In this document: positions 35,375 to 44,263 of the stretch, piece by piece
How the letters are laid out: every line of letters begins with the position of its first letter
Position numbering within the stretch: position 1 is the stretch's first letter
Assembly: GCF_014466955.1 (NCBI RefSeq)
Contig: NZ_AP023396.1
Span: 5,952,001 to 6,016,000, forward strand
Reading direction: 5' to 3'
From: Nocardia wallacei
GTDB taxonomy: Bacteria > Actinomycetota > Actinomycetes > Mycobacteriales > Mycobacteriaceae
Length of the DNA: 64,000 nucleotides
Position numbers and translations under genes: made by a program
The notes under the pieces: generated by a model
What the model saw: the letters and a program-made list of their open reading frames with translations, nothing else
What the model was told of the DNA's origin: nothing
Databases searched by the model: none

Positions 35375-35570
35375 GGCTACCCGGCCTCTTCCGAGCCGAG
35401 TGGTCCAGGTGTCATCGGACGTCGCCGCGACTCAGCGCCCGACCGCGGACAACCGGAATGCCCGGTGGCGAAGCGGGTTCGGTGAAGGTCGTGGGGGCGA
35501 AGCCGCGGCGGTTGATGGTCGAGAGCGCGAAGCGCCGAGCGGGATCGTTCGGCGTCCGGGAGGATCCGGT

Positions 35571-36662
35571 TCATGCACCGGCCTCGGGTGCGCGGGCTTC
35601 CGCCAGCGCCTTGACCATGGCGCGGGCGACGGCCGTGTGGCCTTCCCAGCCCCAGTGGATGCCGTCGGGATTGGCGTCGCCGTGGAAGATGTTGTCGCGC
35701 ACGGCTTCCGCCAGATCGACGAGCGGTACGCCGGACGTCTCCGACCAGGCGCGCAAGGCCCGCACCGCCGGTTCGCGACCGGTATGGACGCGGCCGTAGG
35801 CATCGCAGTCGTGCACCGACGGCAGCACGCCGATGATCGGGAGTTCGGGTCGCAACTGCGCCAACGCGTTTCGCGACTGCTCCAGGTAGCCGACGCTGAC
35901 GTGCGGCGGCAGCGCCACCGGCCGCCCCAGCTTGGACAGCCGCGGTTGCAGCCACTGGTAACCGGTCCGCACTCGCCGCCGCAGCGCGGGCGGTCGCACG
36001 TAGCGGATGAGCTCGCGCAGCGCGGTCGGCAGCGGCGACGGCAGCGAATCCATACCGCCGGTGGCGAACACCACCGCACCCGCCCGCGGCACCGCCGCCC
36101 ACACTCGCGGATCGCCGATCAGCGCCCAGTGTGCGTCCCGGCACGTCCACCCGATACGAGCAACCAGCTCCACATCCCAATCCAGTTCAGCCGCAACCAA
36201 GTTCGGCCAAATGCGCGGATCGTCAGCCGCCAGCCCGCCCTTCGGCCCGAAGTAGGCCAGCGAATCCGCGAGCACCAGCAGCACCGGCCGACCTCCCCCA
36301 GCACTCACCGCCGCGTCGCCGTCCGGACCTGCCGTCGGGGTGTCGGCGAAGGCCACCGCATCGCCTGCCGAACCCGCCGCCGGAGCATCAGCGAAGGCCA
36401 CCGCATCGCCTGCTGAACCCGCCGCCGGAGCATCAGCGAAGGCCGCCGCGTCACCGTCCGGACCTGCTGTCGGGGTGTCGGCGGAGGCCGCCGCGTCACC
36501 GTCCGGACCTGCTGTCGGGGTGTCGGCGGAGGCCGCCGCATCGCCTGCCGAACCCGCCGCCGGAGTATCAGCGGACGCCGCGGAGTTGCCTGGTGCGGTG
36601 GAGGGGCGTGGGTCGGGCTGTTCGAGGTGGTTGTCGGAGTCGGCCGGGCCGGGTGGGGTCAC
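35571..36662 (-). CDS. octT: SGNH-fold octanoyltransferase, OctT type, with repeat leader
   Basis: The C-terminal 240 residues are an SGNH hydrolase/acyltransferase: nucleophile Ser in [26 protein letters not shown], and the closing Asp/His in [13 protein letters not shown]. By synteny with degV, gpgP, rsfS and nadD it matches mycobacterial OctT, which transfers octanoate early in methylglucose lipopolysaccharide synthesis. It carries about 120 extra N-terminal residues, including six 15-residue repeats rich in Ala, Asp and Gly, absent from the mycobacterial protein I remember (about 250 residues). The ATG overlaps the stop of the acidic repeat protein by four bases. A start after the repeats, just before [11 protein letters not shown], cannot be ruled out. 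Confidence 0.8.
   Translation of the reverse strand: MTPPGPADSDNHLEQPDPRPSTAPGNSAASADTPAAGSAGDAAASADTPTAGPDGDAAASADTPTAGPDGDAAAFADAPAAGSAGDAVAFADAPAAGSAGDAVAFADTPTAGPDGDAAVSAGGGRPVLLVLADSLAYFGPKGGLAADDPRIWPNLVAAELDWDVELVARIGWTCRDAHWALIGDPRVWAAVPRAGAVVFATGGMDSLPSPLPTALRELIRYVRPPALRRRVRTGYQWLQPRLSKLGRPVALPPHVSVGYLEQSRNALAQLRPELPIIGVLPSVHDCDAYGRVHTGREPAVRALRAWSETSGVPLVDLAEAVRDNIFHGDANPDGIHWGWEGHTAVARAMVKALAEARAPEAGA
36306..36575 (-). repeat. Six tandem 45-bp repeats at the 5' end of octT
   Basis: The coded unit is [15 protein letters not shown], with two variants (TPTAGPDG and APAAGSAG) in order A-B-B-A-A-B, covering residues 30-119. Frame is preserved in all copies. Near-identical neighbouring copies indicate recent slippage or unequal exchange. 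Confidence 0.9.
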
Positions 36663-37762
36663 GTCGATCGTCCTCGGAACAATCGCGATACCGCCCGGCG
36701 CAGACGGCCACCGGAACCGGGATCCGCCTCCGGCGCGGCGGGAGTCGAAGTTGCGTCCGTCTCATCGCTCGCGGAGGCACCTCCGGGCTCCGACTCGGCT
36801 TCGGTATTCTCCTCCGCCGCAACGGGATCGGGTGCCGACTCCGCCGACACACCAGGCTCGACAGCGCCCGATTCCGCAGCGCTACCCGCCTCGCCGTCGA
36901 CCTGCTCCGACATGGCCTCACCCGACGGGCCGTCATCCTCCGCAACCGGCTCCGACACGGCCTCGCCCGACGCGACGGCCTGCTCAGTAACCGCCTCCGA
37001 CACGGCCTCACCCGGCGCGTCAGCCTGCTCCAACAACGCCTCCGACACGGCCTCGCCTGACGCGTCAGCCTGCTCCGCAACCACCTCCGGCACAGCCTCA
37101 CCCGACGCGTCAGCCTGCTCCGCAACCACCTCCCGCACAGCCTCACCCGACGCGTCAGCCTGCTCCGCAACCACCTCCGGCGCGGCCTCGTTCGACCTCT
37201 CGACCTGCTCGGTTGCTTCGGTCGCCGCGGTCCCGGCATCGGGAGCGGTATCGTCCTGTCCGACAGTCGGATCCGATGCCGCGGCCGGTTCGTCTACCTG
37301 GGCAGCGGCTACGGTCGGCGCAGCCTCGTCACCCGCTGCCGTAGGTGTGGCGCTGGCGCTTTCGGCCTCCGAGGTCTTCCCGTCCTCTCCGGACACAGAC
37401 CGATCCGCAACAGGCTGCGACTGCGACGGTTCCGCCGTCGCATTCGCGCTCTCCGATTCTCCCGGCACGGTCTCCTGCGGTGCGGCCGGTGGCGTCACCG
37501 GACCGCCGAACAACACGTCCGGCAGATGGCGCACCGGCGCTTCGGAGGCCTTACGGAACAGTTCGTCGGGCACGGATTTGCCGCGCTCGTAGTCGGATTC
37601 GGCCTCCGGTTCCGGATCGTGCTCTGCCTCGGTGGGCGCGGGCCCACCGAACAAGGCGTCCGGTAGGCGCCGCACGGGCACCTCGGACGCCTTGCGCAGC
37701 AATTCGTCGGAAACCTGCCGGACCGGTTCGTCCCGGTCGTCGGAGGACTTTTCAGAGGACAT
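36659..37762 (-). CDS. Acidic repeat protein in the gpgP-octT operon
   Basis: This 367-residue protein is strongly acidic, with no signal peptide or membrane helix. Residues 18-41 and 64-87 are a duplicated motif, close to [20 protein letters not shown] plus GGP. A Ser/Ala/Glu-rich region follows, then six 15-residue repeats ([15 protein letters not shown] type) at 196-285, and a basic end ([17 protein letters not shown]). It overlaps gpgP by 11 bases and octT by 4, so it is made together with methylglucose-lipopolysaccharide enzymes. No known family is recognised. An acidic stalk with a conserved docking motif and a basic membrane- or glycan-binding tail is one reading, as inference. Confidence 0.7.
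   Translation of the reverse strand: MSSEKSSDDRDEPVRQVSDELLRKASEVPVRRLPDALFGGPAPTEAEHDPEPEAESDYERGKSVPDELFRKASEAPVRHLPDVLFGGPVTPPAAPQETVPGESESANATAEPSQSQPVADRSVSGEDGKTSEAESASATPTAAGDEAAPTVAAAQVDEPAAASDPTVGQDDTAPDAGTAATEATEQVERSNEAAPEVVAEQADASGEAVREVVAEQADASGEAVPEVVAEQADASGEAVSEALLEQADAPGEAVSEAVTEQAVASGEAVSEPVAEDDGPSGEAMSEQVDGEAGSAAESGAVEPGVSAESAPDPVAAEENTEAESEPGGASASDETDATSTPAAPEADPGSGGRLRRAVSRLFRGRST
36908..37177 (-). repeat. Six tandem 45-bp repeats in the acidic protein gene
   Basis: The coded unit [15 protein letters not shown] is nearly perfect in the first three copies and diverges toward [15 protein letters not shown] in the sixth. The period (45 bp) and copy number (six) equal those of the repeats in the adjacent octT leader, although the coded sequence differs. 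Confidence 0.9.
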
Positions 37763-38465
37763 CAGGTGCTACCTTCGCCGCCGCGTTCCACACATCCAGT
37801 CGCCACCCGGGCTGCTCGATGCTCGGACCGTGACTGCTCAGCTGCACCCAGCTGGTATTGGCCAGCCCACCGAGCACGGGCCAGTTCTTCCGGGGCAACT
37901 CCAGCAGCGCGGCGGTCAGAGCGGCGATCAACCCGCCGTGCGCGACGAGGATGATGGTACGACCGGGCCAGTCGGTGCGCGCGGCGAACAGCTCACGAAC
38001 CACCGGCAATGCCCGGGCTCCGACCTCCAGCTTGCTCTCCCCGCCCGGCGGGGTGAAGTCGGCGTTGAGCCGCCAGGTCTGGCGCGCGCCCGGATACCGC
38101 GTATCCACCTCGAGGTGCGTCAGCCCTTCCCACTCGCCGAGGTCGGTTTCGCGCAGCCGCCGGTCGCGCACCACCTCCAGCGACGTGTGGTCGGCCAGCG
38201 CCACTGCCGTGTCGTAGGCGCGCCGCAGATCCGAGGACACGATGGCGATCGCGTCGTGGCCCAGCAGCTCGCGGGCGGCGTCCTTGGCCTGACGGCGGCC
38301 CAGCTCGCTCAGTTCGGTGTCGATCTGGCCCTGCATGCGGTCGGCGGCGTTCCACTCGGTCTGCCCGTGCCGCAGCAGGATCAGGCGGCGCACATTGGCG
38401 TGCTTGTCGTAGCGGGCGCCCTGCTCCTCGGACTCGTCGAGGGCGTCGCCGAACCCGAGGCTCAC
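37752..38465 (-). CDS. gpgP: Glucosyl-3-phosphoglycerate phosphatase
   Basis: The 237-residue histidine phosphatase has the catalytic RHG at 32-34 (LILLRHGQTEWN), the acid Glu in RETDLGEWEG and the second His in ILVAHGGLIAAL. By synteny it is GpgP, which removes phosphate from glucosyl-3-phosphoglycerate, the second step toward methylglucose lipopolysaccharide. GTG 38465 overlaps the rsfS stop (GTGA), so translation is coupled. Confidence 0.92.
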   Translation of the reverse strand: MSLGFGDALDESEEQGARYDKHANVRRLILLRHGQTEWNAADRMQGQIDTELSELGRRQAKDAARELLGHDAIAIVSSDLRRAYDTAVALADHTSLEVVRDRRLRETDLGEWEGLTHLEVDTRYPGARQTWRLNADFTPPGGESKLEVGARALPVVRELFAARTDWPGRTIILVAHGGLIAALTAALLELPRKNWPVLGGLANTSWVQLSSHGPSIEQPGWRLDVWNAAAKVAPDVL

Positions 38466-38857
38466 TCGGAAACCCCGGTCTCGTCGCCGCGCGCGCCCCC
38501 GATCCCGTCCACCGGAACCTGCGGGCAGTCCTTCCAAAGCCGTTCCAGGCCATAGAAATCGCGCTCGTCGCTGTGCTGGATATGCACGACCACCTCGACG
38601 TAGTCCAGCAGCACCCAGCGCCCTTCGCGGGTGCCCTCCCGGCGCACCGGCTTGTGCCCGGCCAGCCGCAGTTTCTCCTCGACGTTGTCGACGATCGCGT
38701 TGACCTGCCGCTCGTTCGGCGCGGACGCGATCACGAAACAGTCGGTGATCACCAGCTGTTCGGAGACGTCGAGCACCACCACGTCGGAAGCCAGCTTCTC
38801 GTCGGCCGCGCGCGCGGCGATCCGCGCCATCTCGACCGCTTCGACGGATGCCGTCAT
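38462..38857 (-). CDS. rsfS: Ribosomal silencing factor RsfS
   Basis: The 131-residue protein of the Iojap/RsfS family has [21 protein letters not shown] and [16 protein letters not shown], its two signature blocks. It binds L14 and blocks subunit joining when nutrients run low. ATG 38857 overlaps the nadD stop by four bases (ATGA), and its own stop overlaps gpgP. Confidence 0.95.
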   Translation of the reverse strand: MTASVEAVEMARIAARAADEKLASDVVVLDVSEQLVITDCFVIASAPNERQVNAIVDNVEEKLRLAGHKPVRREGTREGRWVLLDYVEVVVHIQHSDERDFYGLERLWKDCPQVPVDGIGGARGDETGVSE

Positions 38858-39492
38858 CCAGCTCTCCCGTTCCCTCCCGGCACGTACAGGTGCCGCTTCG
38901 ATATGTACTGCACGACCCCGTCCGGGACGAGATACCACACCGGCCGCCCCTCGGCGGCCCGGCGACGGCACTCGCTCGACGAGATCGCCAGGGCGGGGAT
39001 CTCGATGACGGTGACCGCGTCGGCCGGCAGGTCCCGCAGGTGCTCGGCGAGGTGGTCGATGTTCAACTCGTACCCCGGACGACTCACCCCGACGAATTTC
39101 GCCAGCTCGAACAGTTCCGCCCAATCCTGCCACGTGAGGATGCTGGCCAGCGCGTCCGCACCCGTGATGAAGTACAGGTCCGCGTCGGGATGCTGACTCT
39201 GCAGGTCACGCAGGGTGTCGACGGTGTAGGTCAGCTTGGCCCGGTCGATGTCGGCCCGGCTCACCGAGAACCGCGGATTGGACGCGGTCGCGATGACGGT
39301 CATCAGATACCGGTCCTCGGCGGGACTGACCTGCTTACTCGATTTCTGCCACGGCTGCCCCGTCGGCACGAAAATAACCTCGTCGAGGTCGAAGCGATGC
39401 GCGACCTCGCTGGCGGCAACCAGGTGCCCGTGGTGGACGGGATCGAAGGTCCCACCCATCACACCCAGTTTGCGCCGACCTGTTTCTTGCAC
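38854..39492 (-). CDS. nadD: Nicotinate-nucleotide adenylyltransferase
   Basis: The 212-residue nucleotidyltransferase has [15 protein letters not shown] (the HxGH motif) and ISSSECRRR (the ISSTxxR-like motif). It makes deamido-NAD from NaMN and ATP. GTG 39492 places the Rossmann strand normally; the long open frame upstream is non-coding. It is the first gene of the overlapping chain nadD-rsfS-gpgP-acidic protein-octT. Confidence 0.95.
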   Translation of the reverse strand: MQETGRRKLGVMGGTFDPVHHGHLVAASEVAHRFDLDEVIFVPTGQPWQKSSKQVSPAEDRYLMTVIATASNPRFSVSRADIDRAKLTYTVDTLRDLQSQHPDADLYFITGADALASILTWQDWAELFELAKFVGVSRPGYELNIDHLAEHLRDLPADAVTVIEIPALAISSSECRRRAAEGRPVWYLVPDGVVQYISKRHLYVPGGNGRAG

Positions 39493-39550
39493 GAATGCCG
39501 AGCTTACTGGGCGCGCGACAAAGTACCCGGCACCGCGGGCGGTACAGCGC

Positions 39551-40261
39551 TCAGTCGGACAGCGGGGGCCGGACATCCCGTGGGCGCGCCGCGGCACGCC
39601 CTCTGGCCACCGCACCGGCGAGCAGCCGACGAACCATCGCCACCGGCCGCGCGGCGGCACGGGCGGCGGCGGCCGCGGCCAGCAGGTCGCGATGCAGGTC
39701 GCGGCAATCGCGATCGTGCGCGGCGAATCCCGCGCCGATCTCGAATACCGTTGCCGCGCTGCGATATCGACGCACCGCAACCAGACAGGTGCCGAATTGC
39801 TCGTGCAGGATCGCGATCTCGGGAGCCGGGTAGGGGAGTCCCGGGCACGACAGGCCGCGCCGGTAGAGAACGGCGGCGGCGCTGTGGCGTCCGGACCGGT
39901 AGTGAATGCGGGCGGCCAGCAGCGTGTGGTGAGCGGCGTCAGCGGCCGACAAACCCTGCCAGTGGTCGGCGGCGACGAGCGCCGCGGCGGCCAGATCGGC
40001 CTCCCGGCCGGGTTGCCCGCAGATCGCCGTGACGATCAGCGTGTGCAATCGGGCGAGCTGTTCGGCGGACAGGATCCCCGTCCCCGCGCGCACCGCCCGC
40101 CGCAGCGCGCCCTCGGCCACCGCGGGGGTGTCGGCCAGTCGCGCCGTGCCGAATTCGATCAGTGCCGACAGCGCTTCGGGGCCGGACCCGGAATCGTCGG
40201 ACGATACGAACCGCGACGGGTCGGCTGGGCGCTCGTCGGTCTCCCGGGGTCGGCTCGGCAC
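39551..40261 (-). CDS. Helical repeat (TPR-like) protein, unknown function
   Basis: The 236-residue, Ala/Arg-rich protein has helix pairs of TPR character, for example [38 protein letters not shown] followed by [27 protein letters not shown]. It has no signal peptide, starts at GTG 40261 and lies 58 bases upstream of nadD. No catalytic motif is seen. The Ala-rich composition makes a chance frame possible, but the helical periodicity favours a real gene. Confidence 0.5.
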   Translation of the reverse strand: MPSRPRETDERPADPSRFVSSDDSGSGPEALSALIEFGTARLADTPAVAEGALRRAVRAGTGILSAEQLARLHTLIVTAICGQPGREADLAAAALVAADHWQGLSAADAAHHTLLAARIHYRSGRHSAAAVLYRRGLSCPGLPYPAPEIAILHEQFGTCLVAVRRYRSAATVFEIGAGFAAHDRDCRDLHRDLLAAAAAARAAARPVAMVRRLLAGAVARGRAAARPRDVRPPLSD

Positions 40262-40327
40262 GCGTGCATGGTCGCCCGCCGCACTTGCGGGCGGCTTAAC
40301 GACTTCTAATGCCCGGCAACGTCGCTG

Positions 40328-41809
40328 TCACACGGGCAGCAGGCGGCTGACCACGGTGGTGAGTTGACGGGCCGAGCGGCACTCGTGCATCTCGATCACC
40401 TCGGCGTACCGCTTGGCAGCGGAATCGCCTGTGCCCCACATCTTTTCCGACTCCGGATTGAGCCAGTAGGCGTGCTTGGCGACCCGCACCAGTTCCTCGA
40501 GCGTGCCCAGCGCCGGATCGCGGTAGTTGGTGCGGGCGTCGCCCAGGATCAGCAGCGAGGTGCGGCTGGTGACGGCGTCCGGGAAGTTCTCGGCGAAACC
40601 CTCGAGGGCGGTCCCGTAATCCGAGTGGCCCTCGATGCCGACCACCCGGGCCTCGGTGAAGATCCGCCGCGTCACCTGGTCCAACGGCGTGACCTGGTCG
40701 AACAGGTCGGTCACCTCGTCGACGCGGTCGACGAACGCGAAGATCCGCACCCGGGAGAACTGCTCGCGCAGCGCGTTCACCAGCAGCATCGTGAAGCTGG
40801 AGAATCCGGCCACCGAACCCGAGATGTCGCACAGCAGTACGAGATCGGGCCGTCCGGGGCGCGGTTTGCGGGCGGCCAGCTTGATCGGGACGCCGCCGGT
40901 GGACATGGATCTGCGCAACGTCTTGCGCAGGTCGATCTCCCCGCGCCGGGACCGGCGACGCCGCGCCGCGAGCCGCGAGGCCAGCACGCGAGCGAGTCGC
41001 TGGCTGCCCCGGCGCAGTTCGGCGAGCTCGTTCTCCGAGATGCGCAGGAAATCGGCGTCCTCGGCCTGGCGCTGCACCCCGTAGGTGGCGACACGATCGC
41101 GGCCGATGCGCTCGGCGACGCGGCGGCGGGTCTCGGATTCGACGGTGCCGCGGAAGTCCTTGATGCGCTGCCGGGCGGTGCGGCGGGCGACCTCGTCGTC
41201 GAAGTCGGAGGTGTCCGTGCCCGCGGCCAGTCCGGCGAGGATCTTGCTCACCAGCAGTTCGGGCTGCAGGTCCTTGAGAGTCTGATACGCCGAGAACGAC
41301 GGGCCGTTGGCGGACTGGTACCGACCCATCTGCTCGACCATCTGCGCGGCGAGATCCTGTAACTGCCGCGCCCGCTCGCCCGTGGGGTCGGCAACGAGCA
41401 ACTCCGCCAGCATCTTTCGCAGCTCGATGATGTCGACCTCGCCGTCGGGTTTGCGCGGGATCTCCACCTGCTGCGCACCCGCGCGCTCGCCGAGGGCGGC
41501 CGGGAACCAGAGGTCGAACATGCCGTCGAAGGTGGGCCGCTGCCCGGCGCGGCGCACCAGCGCGCAGGCCAGGCCCTCGCGGAGCATCTCGCGGTCCATC
41601 AGGTCCAGCACCGTGAGCACCTGGGCTGCGTCCACGGTTTCCGACGGACCCACGGGAATTCCGCGGCCGCGCAGCGCCGCCACGAAGCCGACCAGGTGTC
41701 CCGGCAGTCCGTGCGGCGCAAGGGGTTCCGGTTCCGTCGCCGGCGGTTTGCCGGAGGCGGACCGCAGCGCCGCCGAGACCAGGGAGCGGGTGCCGCGCGT
41801 GCCGGACAC
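40328..41809 (-). CDS. VWA-domain protein, CoxE-like
   Basis: This 493-residue protein has an N-terminal helical region, an Arg-rich linker (around 270-320) and a C-terminal von Willebrand A domain with the metal site DISGS at 328-332 and, later, HSDYGTALEGF and LLILGDARTNY. Such proteins pair with MoxR ATPases as chaperone-like modules that insert metals or mature enzymes and complexes. It starts at a GTG two bases behind the moxR stop, as in mycobacteria (Rv2425c/Rv2426c by memory). Client unknown. Confidence 0.88.
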   Translation of the reverse strand: MSGTRGTRSLVSAALRSASGKPPATEPEPLAPHGLPGHLVGFVAALRGRGIPVGPSETVDAAQVLTVLDLMDREMLREGLACALVRRAGQRPTFDGMFDLWFPAALGERAGAQQVEIPRKPDGEVDIIELRKMLAELLVADPTGERARQLQDLAAQMVEQMGRYQSANGPSFSAYQTLKDLQPELLVSKILAGLAAGTDTSDFDDEVARRTARQRIKDFRGTVESETRRRVAERIGRDRVATYGVQRQAEDADFLRISENELAELRRGSQRLARVLASRLAARRRRSRRGEIDLRKTLRRSMSTGGVPIKLAARKPRPGRPDLVLLCDISGSVAGFSSFTMLLVNALREQFSRVRIFAFVDRVDEVTDLFDQVTPLDQVTRRIFTEARVVGIEGHSDYGTALEGFAENFPDAVTSRTSLLILGDARTNYRDPALGTLEELVRVAKHAYWLNPESEKMWGTGDSAAKRYAEVIEMHECRSARQLTTVVSRLLPV

Positions 41810-41811
41810 GA

Positions 41812-42687
41812 TCAGGCCAGCTTCAGCTCGGCCAGCGCGCGCTGGTGGTCGCTGCGGTGTTTGAGCACCACGCCCAGGGTGGCGCGGACGGTCTTGTCGT
41901 CGAGGTCCCGCAGGCCGAGGGCCAGCAGTGTGCGCCCCCAGTCGATCGACTCCGCGACCGACGGCAGCTTCTTCAACTGCATGCCGCGCAGCACGTGCAC
42001 GACCCGGACCAGCTGCGCCGACACCGCGGGCGCGAGTTCGGGCACCCGGCTGGCGAGGATGCGCCGCTCCAGTTCCTCGTCGGGGAAGTCGATGTGCAGG
42101 TAGAGGCAGCGGCGCTTCAACGCCTCGGACAGTTCGCGGGTGGCGTTGGAGGTGAGCACCGTGAACGGGCGGCGCACCGCGGTGATGGTGCCGAGTTCGG
42201 GGACGGTGACGGCGAAGTCACTGAGCACCTCGAGCATCAGGCCCTCGATCTCGACATCGGCCTTGTCGGCCTCGTCGATCAGCAGCACCGTCGGGTCGGT
42301 GCGGCGGATCGCGGTGAGCAGCGGGCGCGACAGCAGGAATTCGTCGCTGAAGACGTCGGCCTTGGTGTCCTCCCAGCCGTTCTCGCTGGACGCCTGGATG
42401 CGAAGGATCTGCTTGGCGTGGTTCCACTCGTACAGCGCCCGCGCCTCATCGATGCCCTCGTAGCACTGCAGGCGCACCAGCTCGGCGCCGGCGACCTGGG
42501 ACACCGCCCGCGCCAGCTCGGTCTTGCCGACACCGGCCGGACCCTCGATCAGCAGCGGCTTGCCCAGCCGGTCGGCGAGGAACACCGAGGTGGCGGTCCC
42601 CTTGTCGGACAGGTAGCCGGTCTTCGCCAGCCGCTCGATCACATCGTCGACCGACGCGAAGATCGGCTCGTGCACTGCGGTCTGCAC
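41812..42687 (-). CDS. MoxR-family AAA+ ATPase
   Basis: The 291-residue AAA+ protein has Walker A GPAGVGKTE, Walker B VLLIDEADKAD, sensor 1 FTVLTSNATRE and an arginine-finger region KRRCLYLHIDFPDEE. It works with the VWA protein encoded directly downstream. The start is uncertain because GGAGGAGGATCA-GTG occurs twice in tandem: GTG 42687 and GTG 42708, in the same frame. Another GTG at 42675 lies immediately before the conserved HEPIFAS. Confidence 0.9.
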   Translation of the reverse strand: MQTAVHEPIFASVDDVIERLAKTGYLSDKGTATSVFLADRLGKPLLIEGPAGVGKTELARAVSQVAGAELVRLQCYEGIDEARALYEWNHAKQILRIQASSENGWEDTKADVFSDEFLLSRPLLTAIRRTDPTVLLIDEADKADVEIEGLMLEVLSDFAVTVPELGTITAVRRPFTVLTSNATRELSEALKRRCLYLHIDFPDEELERRILASRVPELAPAVSAQLVRVVHVLRGMQLKKLPSVAESIDWGRTLLALGLRDLDDKTVRATLGVVLKHRSDHQRALAELKLA

Positions 42688-42723
42688 TGATCCTCCTCCG
42701 GACTGCACTGATCCTCCTCCGGA
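42682..42723 (-). repeat. Tandem 21-bp duplication of the moxR ribosome-binding site and start
   Basis: Two perfect 21-base copies (42682-42702, 42703-42723) each contain TCCGGAGGAGGATCAGTGC on the minus strand, that is, a strong Shine-Dalgarno plus GTG at correct spacing. Because 21 is divisible by three, both starts open the same frame and the product differs by seven residues. Confidence 0.9.
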
Positions 42724-42880
42724 GCGGCCCGCCACTCCCGTACGGCCCGCCGACCCGCAGGCCGCGGGCACAGTGGTATGCACCGTATAGACATTCTCGT
42801 CCGACGGTACACATCCGGCGTACCCCGCTGATACCGGGTGTAAGGAATCGCACGCCGTTCGGGCCGCCGACTCGGGCTGG

Positions 42881-44212
42881 TCAGAGGGGGCGGACGCTGC
42901 CGAGGATCTGCTGGGCGGTGGACGGGGTCAGTTCATCGGTGGTGCCGGTGTCGGCGACGATGCCGAGGACCAGCGTGGAGCCGCTCGGCGCGGTGAAGGC
43001 GAAGGTGTGGACGGTGTACGTGGTGGTGGTGCAGCCCGGCTTGGAGGGGCGCCAGGTGCCGGAGACCTGAATTGCCTTGCCCGTCATGCCTTTCGCGGTG
43101 AGCGATCGCGGCGGGGTGGGTGTGGCATCGGTGGAGCTGCTGTAGCCCGACCTGGCCGCGCTCATCCCGATGGCGCGGGCGGCTTCCGCGAGATCGGTGG
43201 ACGGGGACGGGGATACGAAGGAGACCGTGCGGTAGGCCGAACCCGGGCAGTAGCTTTCGCCATCGGAAGCCGTTGCCGTGCCCGCGATCCGGTACGTACT
43301 CGTCGCGGCGACGGTCCAGGTAGCCGGGACGTCGTAGGCGATGCCATAGTTCAGTGCGGCGACCGTTCGAAATCCCGGGACAACCGGGGTCGGTGCCTTG
43401 GCCCCGCTGGTCCGTGGCGCACTCGAACGGGTACTGCTCGCCGAACTCGCCTGGTCCGGCGACGAGTCGCGATTCACCACCAAGACCACGGCTCCCACGA
43501 TCGCCAGCACCACAACCACACCCGCGGCCAGCAACCCGATCAGCAGCCCCTTGTTCCCCCCGCCCGGCGGCGGCGGATAGCCACCTTGATACGGATACTG
43601 CGCCTGCCCTGGATACCCGTACGGCTGCCCGGGATATCCCGCCTGCCCGGGATACTGCGGCGGGACCTGACCGTATCCCCCAGCCCCGGGTTGCCCCTGG
43701 TAATTCCCCTGTCCCCCAGGAAATTCCGCAGGATACGCATACCCGGCCGGCGGCTGCCCCGCCCCTCCGTACAACACCGTCTCCGGTGCCCCGGACTGCG
43801 CCACACCATGCCCGCCGGTCTGCCCCTGCCCGCCGTACAGCACAGTCTCCGGCGCCCCGGCCTCCGCACCCTGCCCTGGCCCGCCGGGTTGTTCGAAGCC
43901 TTGGTCACCGGGCTGACCCGGCATGCCCGGTGGAGGGTAGCCCTGCTCGCCTGGCTGGCCCGGAACGTCGGACTGCATCGGGACCTGACTACCGGATCGG
44001 CCCGATCCGCTGGGCTGGGCGTGGCCCTGCCCGGCGGTCCGATTCTGTCCCGGCTGACCGGGTTGGGCGAGATCATGATCGCCGGACTGACTCTGCCGCG
44101 GCGTTTCGGGTTGGGAGAGACCATGGTCGACTGGTTGCCCTGGACTGGCCGGTTGCTTCGGGGGCTGGTCGGCTGGGTGGGGTGCCGCGTTCCACCACTG
44201 GTCGTCTGTCAT
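42881..44212 (-). CDS. Membrane-anchored protein with Pro/Gly/Gln-rich cytoplasmic region
   Basis: The 443-residue protein has about 220 N-terminal residues of Pro/Gly/Gln/Tyr-rich low complexity, including a duplicated GAPETVLYGG at about 119 and 140. One transmembrane helix follows (GLLIGLLAAGVVVVLAIVGAVVLVV), then an extracytoplasmic domain of about 185 residues with two cysteines (YCPGSA and PGCTTTT). The type II layout with a soluble exported lobe is common in Mycobacteriales for regulators or wall-associated proteins. Function unknown. It lies 97 bases upstream of the start of the moxR frame and may be in the same operon. Confidence 0.75.
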   Translation of the reverse strand: MTDDQWWNAAPHPADQPPKQPASPGQPVDHGLSQPETPRQSQSGDHDLAQPGQPGQNRTAGQGHAQPSGSGRSGSQVPMQSDVPGQPGEQGYPPPGMPGQPGDQGFEQPGGPGQGAEAGAPETVLYGGQGQTGGHGVAQSGAPETVLYGGAGQPPAGYAYPAEFPGGQGNYQGQPGAGGYGQVPPQYPGQAGYPGQPYGYPGQAQYPYQGGYPPPPGGGNKGLLIGLLAAGVVVVLAIVGAVVLVVNRDSSPDQASSASSTRSSAPRTSGAKAPTPVVPGFRTVAALNYGIAYDVPATWTVAATSTYRIAGTATASDGESYCPGSAYRTVSFVSPSPSTDLAEAARAIGMSAARSGYSSSTDATPTPPRSLTAKGMTGKAIQVSGTWRPSKPGCTTTTYTVHTFAFTAPSGSTLVLGIVADTGTTDELTPSTAQQILGSVRPL

Positions 44213-44263
44213 CGTGTTCTCTCTGTTCGTTCGCCCGGGGTGGGGCGAACCGGTGCCGCGGGG

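Noticed and set aside
36306..37177. CRISPR-like repeat array
   Set aside because: The 45-bp units are directly adjacent with no spacers and keep a protein reading frame, so they are protein tandem repeats.
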